Source: Corticium candelabrum (Eukaryota; Porifera; Homoscleromorpha; Homosclerophorida; Plakinidae). From it: DNA of 64,000 nt. Under the pieces are notes generated by a model. It had not been told where the DNA came from. It did no database searches and saw nothing but the letters and a program-made list of their open reading frames with translations. The DNA lies in contig NC_085094.1 in assembly GCF_963422355.1 (NCBI RefSeq), positions 6,340,270-6,404,269 on the forward strand. The letters are read 5' to 3'. Position numbers and translations under genes: made by a program. Shown here one piece after another: positions 41,446 to 53,673 of this stretch (its first letter is position 1; each line of letters begins with the position of its first letter).

Positions 41446-44400
41446 TCAATGAAGGACGTTATGTGTCTTCTCATCTTCCAACACTAGGTTATGTACCTCG
41501 ACAGCTTTTTCCTTTTCGGTTATCCGTAGATATTTTTGAACACTTGGTAGCCCAAGTAGATTTGACTTGGCTGACATCTTGACATTTCGACCTTCCAGTA
41601 GCATGCTGGAATTGACAAAATATGTATCCCAGTTGGAAATCTGGAGGTGTACACTTGATGAGATATTCATAAACCACTTGCCAACCGCTCCTATGAGACT
41701 GGCTTGATACGGTTGCTCATCACGAGCCATATGGAAGGATGTACTGCCGTTGACCCAATACTTACCAACAGAGCCATTCACAAAGAGAAGGTACGGTCGT
41801 TCGTCCGTAGCATGATGATAAACTGCGGTGCTATTGATCCAGTGTTTACCAACAGAACAAGTGAGGCTAGCTTTGTATGGTTTCTCGGTGTTAGGATGGA
41901 AAAATAGAGCATTGCCATTGACCCATAGTTTGCCCATAGAGCCATCGAAGTCGGCATAGTAAGGATGAACGTCTCCAGATTTATGGAAGGTAGCCCAGCC
42001 CCTGAGAAACCACTTGCCCATTTTACCATTGAGATGTACTTGATGTGGCAGTTCCTCTCCCTGAGGAAGAAGCAAAGCACTACCACTGATGGACCACTTT
42101 GCCAAAGATCCCTTGACGGTAACTTCGTGTGGTTTTTTGTGCTTAGCTTCTTGTAGCTTAGCTGTAATTTGTCCATGCCATTTCCCCAGGACTCCATCAA
42201 TTTTCAAACGGTGACAGTGATTGGGATGAGGTTGATGGGCAACATTTGACAGTTTTGCAAAGATCCTTTTGATAGTACCGTTGGGCAACTCATCTTGGCG
42301 ATAAAACTTGAATAAGTTATATGTATCCAAAAGCACTCTGCCTTTGACGTGCCCATTATCAAATTGTCCAGATATACTGAAATCATTTGGCCTTTCCAAT
42401 GAGGCAAGTTTTACACGCATGAATGAGTGTAAATGCCACTTGTGCCACTTACTCTGTGTGTATACAGAGTGTGGTTTGGTCTTATTGGCCAGATGCAGCA
42501 GTCCAAACATATGACAATGGTGTTTCCCAATGTAGCTACGGAAATCCATTTTATGGGGATGATCTTTGCCTTCTTGATGTAGAACAGCAGTTAAGTTACC
42601 AGACCATTTGCCAAATGATCCATTCAGGGAAAGATCATGACGCTTGAGAACTTCTGGTAAGTGAATCATGGCTGAACCACTGATATGTCCGTCTTTATAT
42701 GAACCACTGACAATCATCTCAGGCTTGTCTTCCTGATGTACATGGGCTGACAAGTTAGCATGCCATTTGCCAAACAATCCATTCAGGGAAAGATGTCGAC
42801 GGTTAAGGATTCCAGGTAAATGAAGCATAGCTGTACTGTCAACGTGTCCATCTTTATACAATCCCATGACAGCCATCTTATTTGAAAGTAACTTGTCTTT
42901 TTGATGTAGCAGGGCAGACATGTTTACAAACCACTTTGCAACAGACCCGCTGAGCAGAAGGTCCTGGCGTTTAAGAAGTCCAGGTAAGTGAAGCATACCC
43001 TTACCATTGATACTGCCATGTTTATATGATCCATCAACTGTCATCTTATGTGGAACAGATTTGCCTTCTTCGTATAGCAGAGCAGACGCATTAGCAAACC
43101 ATTTACCAACGGATGCATTAAGCAGGAGGTCCCGATGCTTGAGATATCCAGGCAAGTGAAGCATCGCTGTACCATTGACATGTCCATTTTTGTATAATCC
43201 CTTGACTGTCATCTTGTGTGGAACAGATTTGCCTTCTTCGTATAGCAGAGCAGACGCATTAGCAAACCATTTACCAACGGATGCGTTAAGCAGGAGGTCC
43301 CGATGCTTGAGATATCCAGGCAAGTGAAGCATAGCTGTCCCATTGACATGTCCATTTTTGTATAATCCCTTGACTGTCATCTTGTGTGGAACAGATTTGC
43401 CTTCTTGATGCAGCAGGCCAGACATGCTAGCAAACCATTTGCCAACAGATGCATTAAAAAAGAGGTCCTGACGCTTGAGAATGTCAGGAAGGTGAATCAT
43501 AGCCGAGCTGGTGATGCTTTCATTCTTGTACAATCCCTTAAAACCCAGCTGGTATGGCTGATAATGTCCAGGGATTTCAACAAGACTCGTGAAGTTGGCA
43601 AAATATTTACCAAAGGAGCCACTGACATTGACCAGGTATGGTTCTGTCTTGTTTTCTAGAAGTAATTGTCCAGTGATATTAGTACACCATTTGCTTAGAT
43701 GTCCAGTCATGTTAAATACGTGCGGTAACTCGTTATCCTTGATGAAGAGAATAGCCGACATGTTAGCCTGACTGAACGACTGACGAGATGCATCGATTTC
43801 CGCATGGTATATCCGTTGTTTAGCAATATAGAAAGACGACTTCGCGTCGAGTTTGGTGCTGTTGAGTCCAATCTGCAGTGTCATGTCAGCAATGCTTGAG
43901 CTGAAATTGAATTTACTGTCAATGGTAAATGATTCGTTCATGTTGGCAACAAAAACTGTTGATGAATTGGCAAATGCACTCTTGATGGTGTTATTAAGTG
44001 TAAACACCTTGTTTTTGAGCTCCCAGCCAATTGATCCTGCAGTGGATCTGTCTATACCAACAGCAACCATACTTGCATTAACAAACACACTCTTCCATTT
44101 CAAGTCACTTCTTGTGAATGAGAACTTCAATTTGCTCAGATTAGCATTTGGTCGTACAACAGAAATCTTCAAGTTTGCAGGTCCAGATAAAGCCCTGATA
44201 GGTAGATGACTAGCAGCCATAGGATAGCTAACATTACCGACCAGGTCAAGACCAACAACGTCATAAGCCTTGATGCGGAGACCCTTCTACATTGAAAACA
44301 TTCATTGAACAACAAATTCCCACTTCAGTATATTTATATACCGTACCTTTTCTTGCTTTTCAAGTGGCAGTTTCTGTCGTTTTCCCAGGACTTCTGTGTA

Positions 44401-47400
44401 CTGAATGTAGCTATAGCAGAACATTATTGTTGCAAATATAGTAAGGTGAGCTGTCTGTAAGTCTGACAAATATATTGTCTATCTCTCGTATGATTTCAAT
44501 ATCACTTTTTTAACGTGTGTTGTGTTGTCCGTGTCTCATCTGTGTCTCGCTTTCATAATTTTGTAATATTAAATACGTCAGGCTACTCAGGATACGTACC
44601 TGGTATTCAGGAGAAGAGTCTCGTCATTAGGCATTTCAGTGATTACCATCTCAGCAGATTCGTCATTGATGCTTGCTGTCACGTGTTGAGTGAAGTTTGA
44701 GCTGGAGTTTCCAAAAAAGACAAGCTTCGGCTTGAAGTTGTAGTCATCAAGAAGCAATTGTACCTTTGCAGCAACTGAGAACCTGACAAAAACCATCATA
44801 ACCATATCACAGTCTAAGCTTTGAATAAATATACACACTTGGGTTGGATGTCAAGAGAAGCATGGAGTGCACCATCGTGTTTGTCACCAAACATGCCAAA
44901 TATCGACCTGGCTACTGCCATGACAGGATGAGGTGTTTTGTATTTAACAGAAGTGGTACAATTGAATTCCATGTGTCCAGCAGCTGCAAGCGTAAGGCTT
45001 ATAGGCATTCCAGTGATTGTGGGAATAACCCTTGTGATGTCCAAGAACCCAGCTGTCTTGGTTAGGGTCAACTTGTTATCCAGGATTGTTTGCTCTCCAC
45101 TTGACATGAACTTGATCAAGGAGTACAGTTTGAATGGAAGTGTCTTGGCCTTGGCAAACAGGTCAATAACCTTGTCACGGAATGTTGTTACTGACACAGA
45201 TTTGTTGGGCATAAACTTCTTCCACATTATGTCATCACCCATGGCCTTCATGTAGGCAGACACACTTGTGGTTTCATTTTGGTTTCCACAAAGCTTATCA
45301 TGTGCTTCCTCCTGTACATCAAGTATTAATTGTTTCCAAATCTTGAGATCTCAAAATTACGACTGTGACTTACAGAAAGTGTCCCAAGGTGGATAAACCC
45401 TTTAGAACCGACCAGCATGCTGCAGATTAGCTTCTCTACTCCAGTCATTCTAATTCCAGCCTGACAAACATTTACTGTTAGAAGAAATGCTAAATTTGTT
45501 GCTAAAGACAAGCACCTCCATCAGATCCATGTCATATCCAAACAGACTGGCTCTCAGTTTGGCTGTCGCCGTCCTTGGAACTCGGCTGGCATTTGTTGAG
45601 ATGTAATCAACTGACATAGAAGCACCCATTGTATTGTTTGACATTCGTGTGATTAAGTCAGCTATCCGAATTACAATACAATCGATTATGAATCACTTGT
45701 CACCACAGAAAGTCTCTTACAGACTGGTTTGTACCACTGGTAGACACTTGAAGAAAAGATAGAGTGAGTTGTAGATGTACAAGCTTTGGTTGCATTCGTC
45801 CAGCTCTCAAACTCGAACAGGTAAGATTGACTGCAACAACCAGAATTCGTAAGCAAAAACAAGTGAAGTAAAACGTCAACATGACTCTTACAGTTTTCTA
45901 TCAAATGGATCACTGCTGGTTTTCAGTGCTCTAAGATAGCTGCACACGTAGCTCTGAACTTCTGAGTTTGGTTCACGAGCGACAAGCTGCAAAACTAATC
46001 TCGTCTGATTGCTTGAACTTTCACCATAAGTCATGGCACCCATAAACACATTGAAAGCAGCAACTCGAATCTCATCTTCATTTGCAGTGTTTAGGTACAA
46101 TGGCATGGTAACATCACGTACCTATTAGTAAAGAAACACTCACTGATTTATCATACCAGAGTGTGCTTGCAAATAGTAATACGAGTAAAAAATGCTCACA
46201 AATTAATTAAAAATGACTGCATACCCTTTGTGGGTGTTTTTGTGAAATTCTCTGGAGAGCATAGATTGCAGCTGTGCGGCCTTCAATCATCAATTTCTTC
46301 TCCTTAATATATTCGTACAGTTTGACAATAGATTGTGGAATTCCAGCATTGCCAAGGGCTTTGATAGCAACAACAGCGTGTTTCCACACTGCAGTGTTTA
46401 CATCTTCTTGGATATTTACAAGCTCGATCTTTTGTATAAGGTGCATAATAGCCTGTGACAGAGTGACATTATGGTGTTGGCATACATACATGCATACAAC
46501 ACTTAAACTGCTCTAGTAAGTACCTCTTCAATTTCCACTCTACACTGTCCAGGGTTGTATTGATAAACTCTGTTGATAACAGTGCCAAGTGTGAGTGTGC
46601 TGCTGTGACAGGTGTCCCTGATCTGGACCATTTTCTAACAAGTGAAAAACTCAATCACCACAAAGGTACAATACACACACACTAGATATTAAGTTAATAC
46701 AGCAGCATAGACCACACCACGTTCACTACTTCCTGCTTACCAGGGTTTGCTTCAGCAGTTTGCAGGGATCAGCGTACTGCACTGGTACTGCAGCCAAACT
46801 GAGAGCCAATTCCGATTTCCGTGTCTCACTCAATAAGTCAGAGTCTAAACGAGTCAATTCGATAATAAGCTTAACAGCCTGGTTTGTCCCTGTGAATGCC
46901 AGTGCATCAAGAAATGTTGATCTATAGTAACAGACAATGTTGTTGTTGTGCTTACAATGCAGCTAATCAGGCAACTGCTTACTGCTTTTGCTTTGAAGTC
47001 TTGATTTTCTCGTGCATGCTCTGTAGTTCATGAAAGTGAAGCTTCCGCAGGGTAGCAATCAGCTTGATAAACTTTTCTGGGATGTCTTGTAGCTGAGTCT
47101 TCTGTAGTTCATCAATGAGTTCTGAAGCATCTCCACTTCTATCCTCTTCATTTGATGTCACATCATAATCGAAGACCAGTTGCTTTTTCTCTACGTCTTT
47201 AAGAGGAACTGTAGAAACAAAGTACATATTAGTTTAATTACACTGGTAAGAATCACCAGCAGAACACACTTGGGTAGCTGCATCGACTCTTGGTATCGAC
47301 AAGCCAGAAAGTTTGGCTAATAACAGTGAATAAATTTAATAAACATGCACAAGAAATGGGACAGATGTATCATTTGCCTTACTTAATATGAGTTAAAATT

Positions 47401-48474
47401 TGACCAGCCTCTTTGGTAAACGGAGCTAACTGTTCTTCCTGGATCAGTTTGGCTGACATGATTTGCCCCCTTTTGTTCAATTTGTATGAAGCAGTCATTA
47501 TTCCATGTGCAAATGAGGCCGGCTCATGCTAGATTTCACAAAGATGACATCATGGTGATAGGTAAAGTAATGCATTAATTATGTTGATGTAGACAATGGT
47601 ACATTGATTCGTTGAAAAACATACTTTGCTTTGAGAGAGTATAGTGTGCTTGGGATGGCCTCGACACTTTTCAGTTATACGAGTTTTCTGTATCTCGACA
47701 TAATCTGCCTTGTGTGATTCTTGAACTTCGGTGTCACATGTTGCCAAAATATCCACCTGTGGACAAGCACATGTCACGATAAGAATCACTCCACCCACAT
47801 TTCCGGTCATTCATTCATTCATTCATTGTGCATTCAATCTGACCTCCTCAATGATTTGAGTGGTATTTTTCCCCAGAGAACGTACTTGCAATGCACTTAG
47901 CATTCCTCGTTTCAAGTTCAAAATGTGGACCATCTCATAAGGGTGTGGGTAGATGGCAGTAACTTTGCCATCATGCATGTTGAATGCCAAGATATGCTCC
48001 TTCAGCTTTTTGCAAATATCAGTTTCACCTGGTTGTGCAACATCTGGAATTGGAGCACTACGGCACTCGACAACCTAAAGAACAACACTCTATATGACAA
48101 AAACCATACATGCACTTGCATGCAATTGAACTTGCCTCTAGCTGCATCTGGTCAACTTCCTTTAGATATTTCTTGATGAGCAAGGTCATCTTGGTTTTCA
48201 CACCACTGACACCATGAGATGTGCCAGGGATAGTGTTGTAACCAACAGCATGATACTCATAGGTAGCCTCCTCTGCCAGAGAAAACTCCATTAGACTTAT
48301 GGCAAACTGCACAAACCCAACCTGCACACACGACTTACCATGAGGAATGCAACTTTCTCGTTCTATTACCGAGGCTGCACAGAAATTAATGATATAAAGA
48401 GTTACAGAATGACATAGATCAGTAATACCTCCATGAGTCAAACCAACCAACACGACAGCCCAAATGACTTGCAT
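41446..48474 (-). CDS. LLTP-C: large lipid transfer protein with expanded 56-residue repeats
   Basis: Exon 1 (48474-48429) encodes MQVIWAVVLVGLTHG, 46 nt and phase 1. A short exon SVIERESCIPH follows. The lipid-binding module (48.3-47.4 kb) has YEYHAVGYNTIPGTSHGVSG and NLKRGMLSALQVRSLG. The helical domain (47.2-45.9 kb) includes EDEIRVAAFNVFMGAMTYGE, and the beta-sheet domain (45.8-44.6 kb) includes DYISTNASRVPRTATAKLRA and VIPTITGMPISLTLAAAGHM. The final exon (44220-41446) encodes 924 residues, some 210 longer than in A and B, because a 56-residue unit is repeated. The stop comes soon after the region aligned to SSLFDLRSV/SNLLGLPSV, so the Cys-rich tail of A, B and D is missing. A gtacat at 41500 looks like a donor, so a hidden 3' exon cannot be excluded. 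It is probably a secreted lipid carrier like its paralogues. Confidence 0.9.
42580..43566 (-). repeat. Coding tandem repeat of a 168-bp (56-residue) unit in LLTP-C
   Basis: About six units. Successive copies of the segment gccttcttcg start at 43063, 43231 and (variant) 43399, exactly 168 bp apart. The unit reads HKMTVKGLYKNGHVNGTAML followed by HLPGYLKHRDLLLNASVGKW and FANASALLYEEGKSVP. Two adjacent units are identical in protein and almost identical in DNA; the outer ones have diverged. LLTP-A and LLTP-B have only one equivalent unit each. Confidence 0.95.
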
Positions 48475-51415
48475 GCTTGGTCAGATGTGAACACCAGAAT
48501 GACCAGCTGATGAAAGAAAGTTGCGTCATGGGTATTCAGATTATGCTCCAGTTACACACAATGGTTGTTTTGTCATCTTATCTATAGAGTAACTCCAACT
48601 CCTCTGCATACCCCACGATCAACTTGATTCATGACCACCATCTACCATAAAAAAATTGACAAACATGCTGAGTATTAACTTAACAACTAGGGCAATTGCA
48701 TGAAGAAAATCTACAGCAAAACATTCTCAACAAAACATCAACTTTGAACAAAGGGAATTCATTTGAGTTACTTGCACGTGCCAGTGTGGGATACCCATAT
48801 ACCCTAGGGATCAATAAATTTCTCTTTCTGCTTAGTCATTGCGCAAACAACATCCCCTCAATCCTTTCCTTTCTTACGAAATTTCAAGAAATCATGCAAT
48901 ATATTTTGCTCACTAAACAGTTGCTCACCACATTTGAAAAAAGTTCCATGAATACACACAAGTGAGCTTATGAACGTGTTTACTTGGTCTAAAGTAAAGA
49001 GGAATGAGTGAGAACTTGTGAGGTCAAGCACTCTTAGATGTGTAGGTGTGCTGAAAGTGCATTTCAAGACCTCTTTATTATGCAACCTCTCAAGATGGCA
49101 ATTAAATCTTCCTACAGGTCACTTGCTATAGCTATGCGTTCGTAGAACAACAAAACAACAACAGAGACTCTCACAGCTAGCCAAGTACCAAAGAGAAGGA
49201 CAGATGCAATAAAAACCCAATATTTAAATGTTCGTTCATGATGATGCTAAATTAAAAACTTAACAAGGAAACTATGTAGAGGAACAGCAAAGCTGCATAC
49301 TAATACCTTAATTAAATAACAAGCTGCTATTCCTGTCCTCAGACATGAAAACACATGTTCAACTTCTAATTAGTGAAGCACAAGTGGAAAACGAACTTGC
49401 TCATAGAATGCAAAGAACCAGCAGCTTCAGAATTCCTTCCCAGGAAGAATACAAGTTTACATCAAAATAAAACTGAAACTATGCAACTACTTTTTCTATT
49501 ATCTTCAATTTTGGTCCAAACATAGTGAACACCATAAAAGTCAGGTATTGCAATTGTTGCATGCTGAAAGTACAACAATTAGTAGCTACTAGTACACAAA
49601 GCAATCAGCTTTCACAAATGTTCTCAACATGGCCATGGCTCAGCTTGTAGATAAGATTAAACAGTGATTGTTGTAAATACAGAGTGTTGATTCCCAATAA
49701 AACATGTCGGGATGCAAGCAGTTCACAAGTGTGCCAAACAGTTCAACAATGTTTGATTACAGATATTGGACACAAGAATCATACCAAGCTACTGCAGTAG
49801 GTGATTGCTGGTCATGTTCACACCATGGTCTAACGTAGCCTCGTACCAGACCCTCTCACACCGTCATGCCCGGTTCCAGTATGACACGACAATGCCAATA
49901 GTTTGACTGTAAATGGATGGGACACTACAGTTATATTGCGTAAGTAAACCATGATTACACATCCCATGTTATGGCCTAAGTATATCTTCCTACATTACAC
50001 ATGGTTTGGGTTGATTTTCTTTGGCTACATGTGTATTTCCTTAAAACAATACAAACTGTGTTCACTGTTCAAAGAGATTGATAAAAATAGTTATTTTTAG
50101 TTCATCTAGTGTACAGCAAGTAAGCCATGGCTCCATAAAGATGTCAACAAGCTGCTGTCTGGACATCTCAAAAATTGAGTGTCTTACCTTAGAAGATACA
50201 CCCCACATTGAAATGTCGTTTTGCTTATGCAGTGAAGTATTCCACAGTGCAGTGGCACCAAATTACAATGCGGCAAGAAGGCCACACTGTACCACATAGC
50301 AGTAGTTACTACTGACCTTGACAAATTCACAGTAAGAACAAGTTCATGGTTAGCAAACCATGCATGGTTACTTGGCTGTTTGCTAGGCCTAGTGGCAACA
50401 TAGCCACTGGTGTTGCAACTACAGACATAGGTAGGCTAGACTACTTACACTTAAACTACATCTGCTTCACCTATTTCAACTCAGTTACTGCCTTTGTATT
50501 AAGTTTAGGTCAACAGAAGAAAGACTAAACACAGCCTGCAACACTAAAGCAGAGGTGACTACATTACAATTTGATGTTAATCATAAAGGGTTTCAACATG
50601 CATAGAGCGACTAATTAAAAGCATAGAGATTAACAGTTAGTAGAAGTGTATTCCTTGGAGTACCCATATGTAAGAGTATAACAAAAGACACATAACAGTT
50701 AATCAAATGGAACCTTTTGAAACAAGATAGAACGCCTGTCACTGTACAAGTTGCATCCATAAAATACATGACCGTGTATTACGTACCTTCATATATTGCA
50801 ACCAACAAACCAGAAAAATATATAGCCATCATTTTATCCTCGCTGGTTGTGCCTCTACAACTCTTTGTATTGTCTTTCAGACTTTGTGCGTGCAGTGTTG
50901 GCAGGGTGTTAGAGAAGATTGGCTTATTGGGTCTTTAGTAGCTGAAGACTTTCCATCCATGTACATGTATTAATAAGACACCTACTGCTGCTACTATCTC
51001 GACCACTATACACTATACTGACCTTGCAACCATCTTCAATAGTGCAACCTCAGCCTGAATTGTACTGTACCTCATACATTTGTAATTGTTAATGGAGACG
51101 ATGAGATAGAATTAAGTTTAGCCGGTAATTCCTTTTGTATCAACTGGTCAATAACTGGGCCTTGCAGCATGCAGCATATTTCCATTCGCTTGGGTCTCCT
51201 ACAAACAGTCACACGTTCAAGACGAAACACCACCAGATCACAAACTTACCAGTGACTGTAGGCTGACTACTTCCGTGCAAGGTCCAGTTGTGGTACCTGT
51301 CGTGCCAAAACTGTACTAAGTGGACCAAGTCATCCCCCTAGTACTGTACATTAGTAGTAGCCAAAAATGAGCCAGTGTTAGGGTTAGCGTAATAAATGGA
51401 CCCAATGTAGTAGGA
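48475..51415. other. No gene recognised between LLTP-C and the foldback elements
   Basis: About 2.9 kb of AT-rich sequence without supported exons on either strand. The first few hundred bases should hold the LLTP-C promoter. Confidence 0.6.
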
Positions 51416-51668
51416 AATTGGGTATGCGGATATTAGGTATGGTGTGGCCGTACCTAATATCCTAAGTACCAGATTTTTTAGCATACTAGATATTTGTATT
51501 AGATTGAACAATTTAGGATATCAGATATACGTACCAGATTTCCTAGGGATATTCAGTACAGTCCTACCAGATTTCCTGCTACGGACAGACCTTACTGGAT
51601 TTCCTAGAGTCGTACTTACTCTGCTAGGAAATTTGGTACGGCCATACCCAATATCCGGGCGTAGCCAA
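51416..51668. repeat. Small foldback element with ggatattgggtatggccgta-type ends
   Basis: The left end (about 51416-51455) and the complement of the right end (51632-51668) share ggatatt-ggtatgg-ggccgtacc. A nested hairpin (ggatattaggta and tacctaatatcc, 51428-51462) lies at the left. The interior carries three copies of accagatttcct-like sequence. Confidence 0.75.
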
Positions 51669-51720
51669 ATCTGCTGACAAACTGGACCCCCCCGCCATTC
51701 ATTCTTACCTCTGACCGAGT

Positions 51721-52702
51721 AGTCCAACAAAGATAAACTTAACTTGTATGAGTAGATCTTATCAAGACAAATCGATCGGTATAAGTTACTCCGTTATCTT
51801 CGCTTTTGTATACGAGAACGAGCGATGTTACTGTGATGTGCAACGCCCACGCGCCTGCTTCCTGGTCGATTAAGCTCCGCCCACTGAGAACGAATGCGTT
51901 TACGGATTACTGCTACGGATATATCGAGAATGCCAAATGTGAATGCGAAGATATGAAGATCTGCCTTCTTGCCGTCAGTGGTTCCTCTCTAAAGTAAAAT
52001 GGTGTCGGCAGAGCTGGTTTCCCGCCAGACTTTGAAGCAGAATTCCTCAATACCACGGCTTACCTAGAGAACGCGCTTGTGCTTGAGTATTTGTTTATCC
52101 TTGTTCTTTTAATATCCGAAGAGAAACGTTCAGCGCGCCGTCTGGCGTGTGCTACAGAGGACGTTCCTATTTTCACATCCGGTCTGCTTACTTTCTTTTG
52201 CCGCTGATTGGTAGAAGGTTACAATCCCGGATGTCCAAATGGGTTCGTCCTCTGCTGCACACGCCAGACGGCGCGCTGAACGTTTCTCTTCAGATATTAA
52301 AAGAACAAGGATAAACAAGTACTGAAGCACAAGCGCGTTCTCTAGGTAAGCCGTGGTATTGAGGAATTCTGCTTCAAAGTCTGGCGGGAAAACAGCTCTA
52401 CTGACACCATTTTACTTTAGAGAGGAACCACTGACGGCAAGAAGGCAGATCTTCATAATATCTTCGCATTCACATTCGGAATTCTCGATACATCCGTAGC
52501 AGTCATCCGTAAACGCATTGATTCGTTCTCAGTGGGCGGAGCTTAATCGTCCAGGAAGCGCGGAGCAGGCGCGTGGGCGTTGTACATCACAGAAACATCG
52601 CTCGTTCTCGTATACAAATGCGAAGATAACGGAGTAACTTATACCGATCGATTTGTCTTGGTAAGATCTACTCATACAAGTTAAGTTCATTTTTGTTGGA
52701 CT
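51721..52702. repeat. Near-perfect 982-bp palindrome (foldback element)
   Basis: The left half, from agtccaacaaagataaactt, and the right half, ending ttcatttttgttggact, are reverse complements with scattered substitutions and short indels. Shared blocks include atcgatcggtataagttact, ctttgaagcagaattcctca and cgccgtctggcgtgtg with their complements. Arms run about 465 bp each to a loop of roughly 45 bp centred near 52210. Short complementary frames inside are by-products of the symmetry. No clear target duplication is seen. Confidence 0.95.
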
Positions 52703-53422
52703 TCTCCTCTAGGTAGTTTCCAGAGCATTAGGAAATGCTATGTCATGTATCCTGGCAGCAACTGATTTATAAATCCATTTCTTTCAATTCTTCTTGCAGG
52801 AAGACATACGTATACATATAGACTTTTGAATTCCTTGGCAAACCCGCCCTAGAGAAAGAAGAATCGATGCCGCTGTGTCAGGATACAAGCGTGCCGTGTC
52901 ATCCGTTCTTGTGGCTCCGCATTCGTTAGGAATGAACAGTTAGGACAAATCAACCGTCACCTTTTAACGCTCGCAAGACCAGGACAAACAACCGCCACGG
53001 TTTAGCGCGCGCATGACCATAAGCGCATAAGCGCAAAACCACTGGTGTCTAAGTCAGGGCCTAATTAATTTAGAAATATTCGTTCCATCCAGTGAGGATA
53101 GGTTTAATTAATTTAGTAGCGATGATACACCAAGTGAGTTTGTTTTACTTTGCTTAGGTTGACACGGGTATTTCATTCAGTAAGTTCTGTAAGTATAATA
53201 CAAACATGCAATGGTTTTAGACATTGGGTCATGTAGAGTGTCCGAGAAGAAAATGACATGTTCAGCAATTGGGCTGACCACTCTACCCCATACTTGCAGT
53301 TGCGAGAAGCCTGAACACTAGAGTGCACCTGTTTTCATGCTAACACTCATGTGTTCTTCAAACTGACAAACAAACACCAAGGCAGACAAACAAACAAATC
53401 AATGTCTGACAACATGCGCAGT
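52703..53422. other. LLTP-D downstream region
   Basis: No gene seen. It contains the probable 3'UTR of LLTP-D and some tandem-like AAACAAAC tracts. Confidence 0.5.
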
Positions 53423-53673
53423 CTACTCAAGTTTGTGGCAGCCCACCACTCTGCTCAGAGAAAGAGTTTTGGGTTCACCATTCTTCAGAAGATCATCAGT
53501 CAACATGTCACTGGTAGCACAGCGTACGGTGACATCCTCTCTTTCAGATGAATACACAGTTTCACAGTTGCCACTGCAAGCAGGGAATTTCATCTCTGAT
53601 CTGCAGACTTTGTCTTGAAACTTATGTTTCCAACGTTTCTGCAAGATTGAGCACTCTGGATGGATGTCGAACT
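53423..53673 (-). other. Terminal cystine-knot-like (CTCK) exon of LLTP-D
   Basis: A separate last exon with cysteines at PEC, KVC, the C-S-G-N-C core, VRC and GC. The C-x-G-x-C element followed by ETVYSS is the diagnostic core of CTCK domains. It has the same Cys order as the tails of LLTP-A and LLTP-B. Confidence 0.65.

Noticed and set aside
51806-52330. Short ORFs on both strands in the large palindrome
   Set aside because: They are mirror by-products of the inverted repeat, with no known motif and no splice context.
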